DNA of 64,000 nucleotides, taken from assembly GCF_004353925.1 (NCBI RefSeq), contig NZ_SMOK01000011.1, positions 1 through 64,000 of the forward strand. The letters are read 5' to 3'. The DNA is from Pseudomonas sp. H9 (GTDB taxonomy: Bacteria; Pseudomonadota; Gammaproteobacteria; Pseudomonadales; Pseudomonadaceae). Both the position numbers and the translations under genes were made by a program. Under the pieces are notes generated by a model that saw only the letters and a program-made list of their open reading frames with translations, did no database searches and was not told the DNA's origin. Of the stretch, positions 51,259-60,786 are shown piece after piece. Within the stretch, counting starts at the first letter, position 1. Each line of letters opens with the position of its first letter.

Positions 51259-52827
51259 ATGTACATTACCCAAGGGCTGCACCGCCATCTGCAGCAGCGC
51301 CCAGATGCCGTGGCCATTCGTGAAATGGGCCGCAGCCTGACCTTTGCCCGCCTGGGCGAGCGTGTTGCACGGCTGGCCGGTGCACTGAAAGCACTGGGCA
51401 TGGCCAGCGACGACTGCATTGCCATGCTCTCGCGCAACTCACAACGCTACATCGAATACGCCTTGGGCGTGCCATGGGCCGATTGCGTGCTCAACCCGGT
51501 CAATACCCGTTGGAGTGTGGCGGAGATCGTCTTCTCGCTGATTGACTCAGATTCCAGGGTGTTGATCGTCGACGACACCTTCAAGGATGTCGGTGCGACC
51601 ATTGCCTCGCAGTCGCCGTGCATTCGCCACGTGATTTATGCCGGTGATGGTGAAACACCGGAGGGCATGCTCAATTACGAAACCCTGCTGACTCAAGCCT
51701 GCCCGGTGGAGGATGCACGCCGGGGCGGCGATGCTCTGCTGGGAATTTTCTATACCGGCGGCACTACCGGCTTTCCCAAAGGCGTGATGATCAGCCACAC
51801 CAACCTGGCATTCGCCGGGCTGGCGGCGATGACCCGCGGCTTTTTCGGCCCGCAAGCGGTGTTTCTGCATGCCATGCCGATGTTTCACCTGGCTGACTTC
51901 TCGGCGCTGTACTGCCTGACCGTCAGTGGTGGCACCCATGTGGTACTGCCGGCATTCAGTGGTGAGGCCGCGCTTTCGACCATCATCAGCGAACAGGTCA
52001 CCGACCTGATGCTGGCGCCGACCATGATCCAGATGATGCTCGATGCGCGTCAGGCCAACGCTGCCACCAGCGCCCTGGCTATGGGTTCTATTCGCCACAT
52101 CGTCTACGGCGCCTCACCAATCACTCCAGCCTTGCTTGATCGCGCCTGCGAAGCCTTCCCGGCAGCCGGCTTTTTTCAAGGCTACGGCATGACCGAGCTG
52201 ACCACTGGCGGCACCATGCTCGACGCCGAGTACCACTGCGCAGAGCACCAGGCCAGCGGCAAGATGTATTCAGCCGGGCGTGCGGTGAACTGTGTGGAAG
52301 TGAAGATCATCGACAGCGAGGGCGTTGAAGTGCCACGCGGCACGGTCGGCGAGATCATCGTCAGTGGCCCGAACGTCATGCTTGGTTACTGGAACCGCCC
52401 GCAAGACACCGACCAGGTACTCAAAAACGGCTGGATGCATACCGGTGACGGCGGGTACATGGATGCAGAAGGTTTCGTCTTCATCGTCGATCGCCTCAAA
52501 GACATGATCGTCAGCGGAGGCGAGAACGTCTATTCGGCGGAGGTGGAGAACGCACTCAGCAGCCATCCGGCAGTCGCTCAGTGCGCGGTGATCGGAATTC
52601 CGTCCGACAAGTGGGGCGAAGCCGTGCATGCGGTCATTGTGCTCAAGCCTGAAAACCAGGTGGATACCGACACGCTCATCGCCCATTGCCGTGAACGGAT
52701 TGCCGGTTACAAATGCCCGCGCAGCATTGAGTTCCGCACGGCCATGCCGCTTTCGGGCGTTGGCAAGATCCTCAAGAACGAGCTGCGTAAGACCTTTTGG
52801 GAAAACCGTACCCGTAATGTTGGCTGA
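51259..52827 (+). CDS. Acyl-CoA synthetase (class I adenylate-forming ligase)
   Basis: The 522-residue enzyme has FYTGGTTGFPKGVMISH (the phosphate loop), YGMTELTTGG, TGDGGYMDAEGFVFIVDRLKDMIVSGGENVYSAEVE (hinge) and a C-terminal VGKILKNEL with the adenylation Lys. It should activate a free carboxylic acid as acyl-AMP then acyl-CoA, feeding the rest of the operon. The substrate cannot be read from sequence. A strong AGGAGG precedes the ATG. Although last of the enzymes, it catalyses the first step. Confidence 0.92.
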   Translation: MYITQGLHRHLQQRPDAVAIREMGRSLTFARLGERVARLAGALKALGMASDDCIAMLSRNSQRYIEYALGVPWADCVLNPVNTRWSVAEIVFSLIDSDSRVLIVDDTFKDVGATIASQSPCIRHVIYAGDGETPEGMLNYETLLTQACPVEDARRGGDALLGIFYTGGTTGFPKGVMISHTNLAFAGLAAMTRGFFGPQAVFLHAMPMFHLADFSALYCLTVSGGTHVVLPAFSGEAALSTIISEQVTDLMLAPTMIQMMLDARQANAATSALAMGSIRHIVYGASPITPALLDRACEAFPAAGFFQGYGMTELTTGGTMLDAEYHCAEHQASGKMYSAGRAVNCVEVKIIDSEGVEVPRGTVGEIIVSGPNVMLGYWNRPQDTDQVLKNGWMHTGDGGYMDAEGFVFIVDRLKDMIVSGGENVYSAEVENALSSHPAVAQCAVIGIPSDKWGEAVHAVIVLKPENQVDTDTLIAHCRERIAGYKCPRSIEFRTAMPLSGVGKILKNELRKTFWENRTRNVG

Positions 52828-52839
52828 CCGGAAAATGCT

Positions 52840-55488
52840 ATGTCTTGCATTCAGTTGATGACTACCCAGTTCGCGCCACCTCGTCTGAGCACGCAAACCG
52901 TGCCCAGGGAGCCGTTGCTGGCACTGCTCCAGCAGGAGCGTCATTGCCGACTCTTGCTGGTGACGGCAAGTGCCGGGTTTGGCAAGACAACCCTGCTTGC
53001 CCAATGGCGACAGGCGTTGATCATGACCGGCGCGCAGGTGGCGTGGTTGTCGCTGTCGGCGGATGAGGGCAGGTTTGCGTCGTTCTGCGCCGGGCTGTTT
53101 GGTGCGTTACGGCAGACGGGCATAGCGTTTGACGAGGATCTGCTGCAACGCCTGGAGTCCGGTGATGCTGCGGTGCAGGCGGTGTCAGCAGAGCTGATCA
53201 ATGGCCTGGCGCGCTTGGGCGGCCAGTTTTACTTGATGGTCGATGACGTCCAGTACGTGACAGACCCCTATGCGATCGATCTGATGCAACGGCTGTGTGA
53301 GCACCTGCCGCAAGATGTGCATCTGGTACTGGCTTCACGCATCGCATCGCCGTTGCGCCTGGGCCGTCTGCGCGCGCTGGGGCAAGTGTGCGACGTGCAA
53401 AGTGCGCAGTTGGCCTTTGAGTTTCGTGAATCACTGGCATTTCTCAGGGGGCATGTGGATGAGCAGCTACCCCTTGAGGCTGCGCATGCTGCCCACGCGC
53501 TGACCGACGGTTGGCCGATTGGTCTGCAACTGTTGGCCATTGCACGTAAAAGCAATCCACGGGTACCGCTGCAAAGCACGGCCTTTACCCATAACAATGC
53601 GGCATTGGCCGACTACCTGACGCAGGATGTCATGGCCGACCTGCCGGACGAGCTGTTCCTGTTTCTGCAAAAACTCTCGATTCTGGGCCGCTTCAACGCT
53701 GAAGTGGCCGCGTATGTGCTGGAACAACCGGACGCCGCACGGCTGATTGCCTCGCTCGAAGAGCGCAATCTGTTCATCCAGCCGCTGATTCATGCCGATC
53801 AGCAGTGGTTTCGCATGCACCCGCTGTTTGTCGAGTTTCTCGCTCAGCACCTGCACGGCGCCGACGTCGATGTCCGGCGCCTGCATCGGCGTGCCGCGCA
53901 GTGGTTCGAGCGTGCCGGGCAAGTTCAGGAAGCGTTCCGCCACGGTTTGCTGTGCGAGGACATCAGCCTGGTTGTTGGATTGCTGGAGCGCGTGCAGCCT
54001 TCTACCCGCCGGGTGAGCCACTTGAGCCAGTTCATGCGTTGGCTGGAACAGGTGCCTTCGGGTGTGCTGAGCAGCCACCCCAATCTCTTGTTGCTAGGGA
54101 TTTGGGGGGCCGTGCTGACCGTGCTCACACGTCAGGCGCAAGCGTGGATAAGCCTGCTGGAACAGGTGCCGCTCGACGAGGAACAGGCGATGCAACTGAC
54201 GCTGGTGAAAGCGTCCCTGGCAATGCACATGGACGACGACACCCGCTGCATGGCATTGCTTGAATCGTTGGAGGGCAAGGCGCTACCCGGGCTGTTCGCC
54301 GAGCAGGTACGCCTGGCCCTGACCATCAGTTGCCTGACCTTGCGCGGCGACCACGGCCAGGCCCGTAACCTGCTCAGGCAGCCGGCGGCGCGGTGCCTGC
54401 GCTCGGATGATGAAATGGCCTTGATGGGGCAGGTGACCATGGCCGTGGCAAGCCTGCTCGAAGGCAAGGTGCTGGAGGCCGAACGCGTGTGCGCACCGGT
54501 GCTGGAACAGGCCGAAAAACTGCATGGTCGGCGTTCCGTAAGTGCTTGCAGTGCCGCCGTGGTGATGGCCGAGGTGTGGTACGAACTTGATCAGCTCGAT
54601 CGCGCCCATGAAGCCCTGGCCAACCGTCTGGACATCCTGCGCTTTTCGGCGCCGCTGTTCATGGTCAGTGCCGCGCACTGCAATGCCCGGTTGATCACCC
54701 AGCAGACATCGCCACGTGCGGCGCTGGACTACCTGGCGGAAAAGGAGGATCACTTTGCCAGCCTGGGGCTGGACCGCGGGCTGGGCTGCATGTTGGCCGA
54801 ACAACTGCGCCTGGCGCTGGTGTGTGGCGATTGCAGCCACGCCGAGGTGCTGCAAGGCCGGCTGGATGATCTGGCGCGCAATCACCGTGGGGCGACACCC
54901 TGCGATGCCGAGGTCATGAGCCTGGCGGCATTGTCGAGAGCGCGCTTGTCTCTGGCCCGGCACCAATACGAAGCCGCGCTGCAGGCGTTGGACATCGCCC
55001 ACCGTTATGCCGACGAACTCAACCGCGGCCGCTGGCGCGTGCAGGTTGATCTGTTGCGGGCCTTTGCTCTGCACGCCCTGAACCGCGACAGCGAAGCGCA
55101 AGACAACCTCAAGGCGGCCATGGCCTGCGCCTATCGCCTGGGGTTAGTGCGCACCTTGCTGGACGAGGGGGCGACGTTCCAGTCGATGCTGACCGACCTC
55201 ACCCTGGAGCAAGGCTCGGTGCTGGCCGATTTTCGCCAGAGCCTGCTCAACGTTGCACCGCCTGCAGAGGCCGTGCCTGCGGTTACCCGCGGCCCCAGCC
55301 CACTGATGACCCGCCGCGAACAGCAGATTCTCGACCTGCTGGAACAGTCGATGTCCAATAAACACATCGCCTTGGCCCTGAACCTGAGCCTGCAGACGGT
55401 GAAGTGGAACCTGAAGAACATCTTCGCCAAGTTAGGCGTGTCTAGCCGTTACGACGCGATTGTGGCCATGCGCAGGCAGCGCGATTAA
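52840..55488 (+). CDS. MalT-like large LuxR-family transcriptional activator (LAL), copy 3
   Basis: This 882-residue LAL protein has Walker A VTASAGFGKTTLL at about 41-53, Walker B FYLMVDDVQYV, a long TPR-like middle and a C-terminal LuxR domain (MTRREQQILDLLEQSMSNKHIALALNLSLQTVKWNLKNIFAKLGV) at about 823-870. It starts 12 bases after the ligase stop, so it is probably expressed with the acyl-CoA operon and may autoregulate it. A start at 52858 is also possible. All three LAL proteins here are clearly diverged from one another, so this is not a recent duplication. Confidence 0.9.
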   Translation: MSCIQLMTTQFAPPRLSTQTVPREPLLALLQQERHCRLLLVTASAGFGKTTLLAQWRQALIMTGAQVAWLSLSADEGRFASFCAGLFGALRQTGIAFDEDLLQRLESGDAAVQAVSAELINGLARLGGQFYLMVDDVQYVTDPYAIDLMQRLCEHLPQDVHLVLASRIASPLRLGRLRALGQVCDVQSAQLAFEFRESLAFLRGHVDEQLPLEAAHAAHALTDGWPIGLQLLAIARKSNPRVPLQSTAFTHNNAALADYLTQDVMADLPDELFLFLQKLSILGRFNAEVAAYVLEQPDAARLIASLEERNLFIQPLIHADQQWFRMHPLFVEFLAQHLHGADVDVRRLHRRAAQWFERAGQVQEAFRHGLLCEDISLVVGLLERVQPSTRRVSHLSQFMRWLEQVPSGVLSSHPNLLLLGIWGAVLTVLTRQAQAWISLLEQVPLDEEQAMQLTLVKASLAMHMDDDTRCMALLESLEGKALPGLFAEQVRLALTISCLTLRGDHGQARNLLRQPAARCLRSDDEMALMGQVTMAVASLLEGKVLEAERVCAPVLEQAEKLHGRRSVSACSAAVVMAEVWYELDQLDRAHEALANRLDILRFSAPLFMVSAAHCNARLITQQTSPRAALDYLAEKEDHFASLGLDRGLGCMLAEQLRLALVCGDCSHAEVLQGRLDDLARNHRGATPCDAEVMSLAALSRARLSLARHQYEAALQALDIAHRYADELNRGRWRVQVDLLRAFALHALNRDSEAQDNLKAAMACAYRLGLVRTLLDEGATFQSMLTDLTLEQGSVLADFRQSLLNVAPPAEAVPAVTRGPSPLMTRREQQILDLLEQSMSNKHIALALNLSLQTVKWNLKNIFAKLGVSSRYDAIVAMRRQRD

Positions 55489-55504
55489 GCGGGTAGTTGG
55501 ACTG

Positions 55505-55522
55505 CCCCCCGCTTGAGGGGGG
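55505..55522 (+). terminator. Probable terminator after LAL copy 3
   Basis: CCCCCC-GCTTGA-GGGGGG forms a 6-bp all-GC stem 17 bases after the stop codon, followed by TTACTCC. The T-run is short. Confidence 0.55.
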
Positions 55523-55573
55523 TTACTCCAGCGGCAGTGCGCTTAGGATAAACCCACATCCAAGGGGGGCATT

Positions 55574-55780
55574 ATGTCTTATCAAGTCGTTCTGCTGCTG
55601 GTCGCGCTGGTTTTGTTGACTACATCCTGGTTGGCTCGGGCGCAGGCGCCTGCCAGCGTCCCGCTCGCGGCGAATCATTTCAGTTGGCTGAGCCAAACCC
55701 AACCGCCAGGAGCGGGCTTGCCCCGCGACTGCGGTTCGTCAGTCACATTGCATTGCGGGGCAAGACCGCTCTCACAGTAA
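55574..55780 (+). CDS. Possible small membrane/secreted peptide, C-terminus run into a REP
   Basis: A 68-codon frame starts behind a strong AAGGGGGGCATT. It opens with a convincing hydrophobic signal or membrane segment (MSYQVVLLLVALVLLTTSWLARAQA). The second half from about residue 46 is translated REP sequence, so the original C-terminus was probably replaced when the REP arrived. I do not recognise a family. It may be a degraded gene or a real small membrane protein with a REP-derived tail. Confidence 0.35.
   Translation: MSYQVVLLLVALVLLTTSWLARAQAPASVPLAANHFSWLSQTQPPGAGLPRDCGSSVTLHCGARPLSQ
55707..55777. repeat. Paired REP element
   Basis: GGAGCGGGCTTGCCCCGCGA at about 55709-55728 and the slightly diverged inverted copy TTGCGGGGCAAGACCGCTCTCA at about 55753-55774. 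Confidence 0.88.
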
Positions 55781-55926
55781 ATGCGCTTGTTTACAATCGT
55801 TAGCTGAAACTGTACTCAAATTCGTGCTGCTTTTGTTGTCGTAGCAATTGCCCGGTTGTATAGTCCCGCGCCGCGGATGGCTCAATGCCATCACTCTCAA
55901 GCAAGGGCAATAGAAGGGCAATACGG

Positions 55927-57510
55927 ATGTTCGATGCAATGGCAAAGGTCTTGGCTGATATCAGCGTGAGATCGAAACTGACCCTGGGCTTTGCGCTGGT
56001 TTTACTGCTGACGGTTGTGGTCGCGGGGATCGGCTGGGGAGGGTTGAGCAGCCTGGGCGAGCGCAGTGCCAAGCTCAGCCATATCGCCCAGATCAATGAA
56101 GCGGTTCGTGACATGCGCATCGCGCGTCTGAATTACACCGTGTCGCCCGCTGCAGAGCAGGCCACCCAGATGGCCAGCGTCACGGATGACCTCAGCGTTC
56201 AGGTCGAGGCGCTGGCCACGCAATTCACCGACCCGGAGGATCTGCGCTTCGTCGAACAGGCCGACAGCGCGGTGGAACGCTACCGTAGTTATTTCCAGGA
56301 CTATGCCCGTGCCATCGGGGCAGGCAACGACACCCAGGCTGATCAGGCCCTGGAGCATCTCGATACCCAGATCAAAAGCCTGCTGGACGCCTCCGGACAG
56401 CTGTCGAACAACCAGACGAAAAAACGTGATCATGAAGTTCAATCGTCGCTGCAGCGTTTGATCTTCACTGCGGTGTTGGCCCTGGTGCTTGGCTTCCTGG
56501 CGGCCTGGCTGATCACCCGCCTGATCGTCCAGCCGCTGCAGACTGCGCTGCAAAGTGCCGAGCGGGTGGCCAATGGCGACCTGAGTCTGGATATCCAGGT
56601 GTCGCGGCGTGATGAGTTGGGCGCGCTACAAGCCAGCATGCAGCGCATGACCTTGAACCTGCGTGACCTGATCGGCAGTTTGCGCGACGGCGTGGTGCAG
56701 CTCGCCACCGCTGCCGAACAACTGTCGGCGGTAACCGAGCAAACCAGCGCGGGAGTCAACAGTCAGAAGGTCGAAACCGACCAGGTCGCGACCGCGATGA
56801 ACGAAATGGCCGCTACTGTCCAGGAAGTGGCGCGCAGTGCTGAGCAGGCCTCCAATGCTGCCGTCAATGCCGGCCTTGAAGCCCGCGAAAGTGACACCGT
56901 GGTCAATCAGGCCATTGAGCAGATTACCCACCTGGACAGCGAAGTAGGGCATTCGACCAACGCCATGGCCGAGCTCAAGCGTGAAAGCGACAAGATCGGC
57001 ACCGTGCTGGACGTGATCAAGTCGGTTGCTCAGCAAACCAACCTGCTGGCGTTGAACGCCGCTATCGAAGCGGCACGCGCCGGTGAAGCAGGGCGCGGTT
57101 TTGCCGTGGTCGCCGATGAAGTGCGCAGCCTGGCGCAACGCACCCAGACCTCCACCGAAGAAATCGAAGAGCTGATTGGTGGTTTGCACCGTGGCACCCA
57201 GCAGGTTGGCGACATTCTTGAACGCAGCCGCGCCCTGACCAGCAACAGCGTTGAGTTGACGCGTCGCGCGGGTACATCGTTGCTGAACATCACCCGCTCG
57301 GTGGCCACCATCGAGTCGATGAACCTGCAGATCGCAACCGCGTCGGAGCAGCAAAGCGCGGTGGCCGAAGACATCAACCGCAGCGTGCTCAACGTGCGTG
57401 ACGTGTCCGAGCAAACCGCAGCGGCCAGCGAGGAAACGGCGGCGTCGAGTGTCGAGCTGGCCCGTCTGGGCGTACACCTGCAATCGCTGGTAGGCAAATT
57501 CAAGCTGTGA
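55927..57510 (+). CDS. Methyl-accepting chemotaxis protein with four-helix-bundle sensor
   Basis: This 527-residue chemoreceptor has transmembrane helix 1 at about 18-42 ([21 protein letters not shown]) and a short all-helical periplasmic domain of 4HB-MCP type to about 175. Helix 2 follows ([22 protein letters not shown]), then HAMP and the signalling domain with the conserved tip [44 protein letters not shown]. The ligand is unknown. I chose ATG 55927 ([18 protein letters not shown]); an earlier in-frame start at 55885 lacks a good ribosome-binding site. Confidence 0.92.
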   Translation: MFDAMAKVLADISVRSKLTLGFALVLLLTVVVAGIGWGGLSSLGERSAKLSHIAQINEAVRDMRIARLNYTVSPAAEQATQMASVTDDLSVQVEALATQFTDPEDLRFVEQADSAVERYRSYFQDYARAIGAGNDTQADQALEHLDTQIKSLLDASGQLSNNQTKKRDHEVQSSLQRLIFTAVLALVLGFLAAWLITRLIVQPLQTALQSAERVANGDLSLDIQVSRRDELGALQASMQRMTLNLRDLIGSLRDGVVQLATAAEQLSAVTEQTSAGVNSQKVETDQVATAMNEMAATVQEVARSAEQASNAAVNAGLEARESDTVVNQAIEQITHLDSEVGHSTNAMAELKRESDKIGTVLDVIKSVAQQTNLLALNAAIEAARAGEAGRGFAVVADEVRSLAQRTQTSTEEIEELIGGLHRGTQQVGDILERSRALTSNSVELTRRAGTSLLNITRSVATIESMNLQIATASEQQSAVAEDINRSVLNVRDVSEQTAAASEETAASSVELARLGVHLQSLVGKFKL

Positions 57511-57585
57511 GCCGTTAACCGCACCGTTGGTCAACGGCCCACGGCGGCGTTATGCTGATGGCATGGTCCCCCTGGGATACTTATC

Positions 57586-58008
57586 ATGCGCTGCATAACG
57601 CTGTTGCTTGCCGCCAGTGTTGTGGCGGGTTGTCAGACACCGATACCCGCCGCAAATCCCCAGATGGCCTGGGTTGATCTCTATACGCCGTTTCCCAACG
57701 ACCGCTTACTGATGGCCGAGCGCCTGGATAAACAGCGCCTGAGCGACGGGCGTTTTTTCCAGGTGACCCCCGGCAGTCATGAGCTGCTGGTGAGATTCGA
57801 CTACGAAGTAACAGGCGGTGGGGGCATCAGCATCATGGGCGGCACCACGGTGCGTACCTGCTACCTGACGCTCAACTACGCACATTTCACCGCAGGACAA
57901 CGCTATGTGCTGGAGGGCCGCTCGATGGCCCTCACCCCTGAAGCGCGGCTGTACAACGCCAAGCGCGAAATTGTCGCCGAAGTCAGTGACTACTATTGCT
58001 TGATGTGA
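57586..58008 (+). CDS. Small outer-membrane lipoprotein of unknown function
   Basis: This 140-residue protein has a clear lipobox, ASVVAGC with Cys16 as the lipidation site, and Gln at +2, which predicts outer-membrane sorting. The mature part (YTPFPNDRLLMAERLDKQRLSDGRFFQVTPGSHELLVRFDYEV) looks like a small beta-rich domain of the kind described as PEGA-like or PA0061/PA0062-type lipoproteins in pseudomonads; that comparison is from memory. It stands alone between the chemoreceptor and a convergent secreted-protein gene. Confidence 0.8.
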   Translation: MRCITLLLAASVVAGCQTPIPAANPQMAWVDLYTPFPNDRLLMAERLDKQRLSDGRFFQVTPGSHELLVRFDYEVTGGGGISIMGGTTVRTCYLTLNYAHFTAGQRYVLEGRSMALTPEARLYNAKREIVAEVSDYYCLM

Positions 58009-58029
58009 AGCACCGGCCCAGCGAGCGAA

Positions 58030-59061
58030 TCACGGCACCCTCAAGCTTGGCAAGGCTGCCCGTCCCTGTGCCGAAAGCACTGGCTCCAGTTGCTTCCAAC
58101 TGAAGGTCAGGTCTACGTCACAACCATCGCCAGTGGCCTGGTTGGCCAGTTTCATGCCCTGGGTGTCGAACGTCAGGTCGTAGAGGTCGTAGCTCGCCAC
58201 GCCGGGGCATTCACTGTCCTCCGGGGCCTGCATCTGCAGCCAGCTGGCGAAATGTTTCGGCAGGCTGACATGCCCGGAGTAGGGGCTGTACCACTCAAAC
58301 CGGGTACCGATCCAGCGCCAGGGGTCGACGCTTTCCCCGGTTTTCAGGTTCCAGGTGTGAAACCCCCAACTGATGCCATTGCGACCGAAACCTGCAGCCC
58401 AGCGGTAAAACCGCACGGTGATCCACTCCGACGACCAGTAGCTGGGCTCAACGCTGATCTCGCTGGTGTAGCCGGAGCCGTCGCGCCCCAGGTATTCGCG
58501 TCGCTCAGTGAAGAACGTTGCCTGGCCCTCGGGGCTGACAGCCAGGCGTGCCAACTGTTGATTGATCTTGCGAATCGCCGGGCTGTCGCCCTCCAGCTTC
58601 AATGTGACTTGGGCGCCTTGGGTTCTGACCTGATAGGCGTGCTCGCCGAAGTGGTGTTTGGCTACTTTGACAGGCAGCGGAGCCGCCTCCATTGGCGCGT
58701 TGTAATCGTCGCCGCCACAGCCTTCGGCACTCGAACGTGTCAGCGCCAATGGCAATGGCGTGGCGCCTGTAGCCTTGCGCCAGGTGCCGGTCAGCGTATT
58801 GCCCTGAGGGGCGTCCAGTTGCCAGAGCCCGGTGTTGCCGTCCTCGACCCAAGGTTCGCTTGCCTTATCCTGGGTCAGTTGGATAGGGGTGAGGAAACGC
58901 TGGTAGTAGTAGCTGCCGTTGCTGTCGGGGCTGGCATTGAAACAGGCAGTGATCGCGGCCTTTGCGACGGTACCTTTCCAGACACCGGCCAGCTCGGTGG
59001 TTGTGGCGCAGGCGTAGCCAGCCGCGCAAGTGAGTGTCAAGGCCACCAAGGGTTTGAGCAT
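58030..59061 (-). CDS. Secreted protein of unknown function
   Basis: The 343-residue protein has a signal peptide (MLKPLVALTLTCAAGYACA) and no other recognisable motif. The mature N-terminal part (LAGVWKGTVAKAAITACFN...NTGLWQLDAPQGNTLTGTWRKATG) looks like a small beta-barrel with paired W-x-G-T segments. The C-terminal part is rich in aromatics (SYWSSEWITVRFYRWAAGFGRNGISWGFHTWNLKTGE), resembling DUF3298-like modules in layout only. Five or six cysteines suggest disulfides. The start at 59061 was set by the signal peptide. Confidence 0.75.
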   Translation of the reverse strand: MLKPLVALTLTCAAGYACATTTELAGVWKGTVAKAAITACFNASPDSNGSYYYQRFLTPIQLTQDKASEPWVEDGNTGLWQLDAPQGNTLTGTWRKATGATPLPLALTRSSAEGCGGDDYNAPMEAAPLPVKVAKHHFGEHAYQVRTQGAQVTLKLEGDSPAIRKINQQLARLAVSPEGQATFFTERREYLGRDGSGYTSEISVEPSYWSSEWITVRFYRWAAGFGRNGISWGFHTWNLKTGESVDPWRWIGTRFEWYSPYSGHVSLPKHFASWLQMQAPEDSECPGVASYDLYDLTFDTQGMKLANQATGDGCDVDLTFSWKQLEPVLSAQGRAALPSLRVP

Positions 59062-59452
59062 GAAGATCGGACGTCCAGTTGTCTGAAGGAGCGTCATCCT
59101 AGCCGAAGTGCAAGGCCATCGGAATGACAACCTCGGGTGGGGCGTGCGCGTGTTGATGCGCCGTTGTTTATCCGTTCACAAGGCTTTCAGAGTTATCCAT
59201 TGTTGAGTGGGAATAGTTCCTACATCGACGGCCAGGCAGTGCAGCAATAATGGCCGGGTTTGGCGGGCAGCACTGGCGCCAGACAAGGCTCATGCCTTCA
59301 CGCGGGCAAACGATCTGCCGTTTCTTTGACCAGCCGTTGAGTGGGTCGCCAACCTGAACACCGTTGCCCAACCCTCAAGTGTCCTCTTGTCGGGGTGGAT
59401 CGACCTTGCCCGCAACATTGTCAGGCAACAATAACTACAGAGGCTTATTTCA
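59062..59452. other. Intergenic region upstream of gltS
   Basis: The 391 bases between the divergent secreted-protein gene and gltS show no gene, repeat or strong palindrome. gltS has AGAGG upstream of its ATG. Promoters for both are expected but not resolved. Confidence 0.4.
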
Positions 59453-60664
59453 ATGGTTCAACTCGACTTCTACGGCACCTTGGTCGCCGCGTCCCTGGTG
59501 CTTTTGCTGGGTCGTGGACTGAGTCGCCGGGTCGGCTTTCTGCGGACTTACAATATTCCCGAGCCCGTTGCAGGAGGCCTGGTGGTCGCCGTGTCACTGC
59601 TTGCGCTGCGTGTGTTTGCCGACTTCAACCTGAGTTTTGACACCTCCTTGCAAACACCGCTGATGCTGGCCTTTTTCGCCACCATTGGCTTGAACGCTGA
59701 CGTTGCCAGCCTGAAAAAAGGTGGACGGATGCTGAGCATTTTCCTGCTGGTGGTGCTCGGGCTACTGGTCGTACAAAACGCGCTAGGGGTATCCCTTGCG
59801 ATGATGCTGGGCCTCGACCCCTTGATGGGCTTGTTGGCAGGCTCTATCACCTTGTCGGGTGGTCACGGCACCGGCGCTGCCTGGAGTTCCGTGTTCACTG
59901 AGCAATACGGCGTTGCTTCTGCATCTGAACTGGCGATGGCCTCGGCCACCTTCGGCCTGGTGTTGGGCGGAGTGCTCGGCGGGCCGGTGGCGAAATACTT
60001 GCTCAAACGCGTCGACACCCCAGGCGTGAGCGGTGAACTGCCCAGCACCCCAAAGGGTTTTGAACAGCCTAACCGTCGACGGATGATCACACCGGGCACT
60101 TTCATCGAGACCCTGGCACTGATCGCCATCAGCCTGTTGGCGGGTAACTCCCTGAGTGAATGGCTCAAGGGCACAGCCTTTGAACTGCCAACCTTTGTCT
60201 GCGTGCTGTTTGTAGGTGTGGTGCTGCGCAACGGCCTGGCAGCGCTTGGCGCGCACAAGGTGTTCGAGCATGAAGTGTCGGTGTTGGGCAATGTCAGCTT
60301 GTCACTGTTCCTGGCCATTGCGTTGATGTCGTTGAAACTGTGGGATCTGGCGGCGTTGGCGCTGCCGATCTTCATTCTGCTGACCGCCCAGGCAGTGCTG
60401 ATGGCGATGTTTGCCATGTTCATCACCTTCCGCGTAATGGGGCGCAACTATGACGCGGTGGTGCTGGCGACCGGGCATTGCGGCTTTGGCTTAGGTGCCA
60501 CACCAACAGCGATTGCCAATATGCAGGCGGTCACCCAGCGCTTCGGACCTTCGCATATCGCCTTTCTGGTGGTGCCAATGGTGGGCGCGTTCTTTATCGA
60601 CATTGCCAATGCGATTGTTATCAAGCTGTATCTGGCGTTGCCGTTGCTGACTGGAGCGGTTTAA
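59453..60664 (+). CDS. gltS: Sodium/glutamate symporter GltS
   Basis: GltS carries glutamate inward with Na+ across the inner membrane. The 403-residue protein has about ten to eleven hydrophobic segments, with family marks ITLSGGHGTGAAWSSVF (first re-entrant loop, about 138-154) and VVLATGHCGFGLGATPTAIANMQAV (second, about 335-359), the glycine-rich loops of the inverted-repeat fold. It opens MVQLDFYGTLVAASLVLLLGR, as usual for the family, and the N-terminal YNIPEPVAGGLVVA is conserved. A hairpin follows. Confidence 0.95.
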   Translation: MVQLDFYGTLVAASLVLLLGRGLSRRVGFLRTYNIPEPVAGGLVVAVSLLALRVFADFNLSFDTSLQTPLMLAFFATIGLNADVASLKKGGRMLSIFLLVVLGLLVVQNALGVSLAMMLGLDPLMGLLAGSITLSGGHGTGAAWSSVFTEQYGVASASELAMASATFGLVLGGVLGGPVAKYLLKRVDTPGVSGELPSTPKGFEQPNRRRMITPGTFIETLALIAISLLAGNSLSEWLKGTAFELPTFVCVLFVGVVLRNGLAALGAHKVFEHEVSVLGNVSLSLFLAIALMSLKLWDLAALALPIFILLTAQAVLMAMFAMFITFRVMGRNYDAVVLATGHCGFGLGATPTAIANMQAVTQRFGPSHIAFLVVPMVGAFFIDIANAIVIKLYLALPLLTGAV

Positions 60665-60686
60665 CGGCCACGGGCGGGTAGGGTTG

Positions 60687-60718
60687 GTTCAGTGCTTGTA
60701 GACCCGCAAGCACTGAAC
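60687..60718 (+). terminator. Hairpin terminator after gltS
   Basis: GTTCAGTGCTTG (60687-60698) pairs perfectly with CAAGCACTGAAC (60707-60718) over an 8-base loop, 22 bases after the stop. Confidence 0.6.
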
Positions 60719-60786
60719 GCCGTGTTTGATTAACATAGGGGCAATGACCGCGGTGTATAGGCGGCTGTAACCCGAGATGTTGAAGC

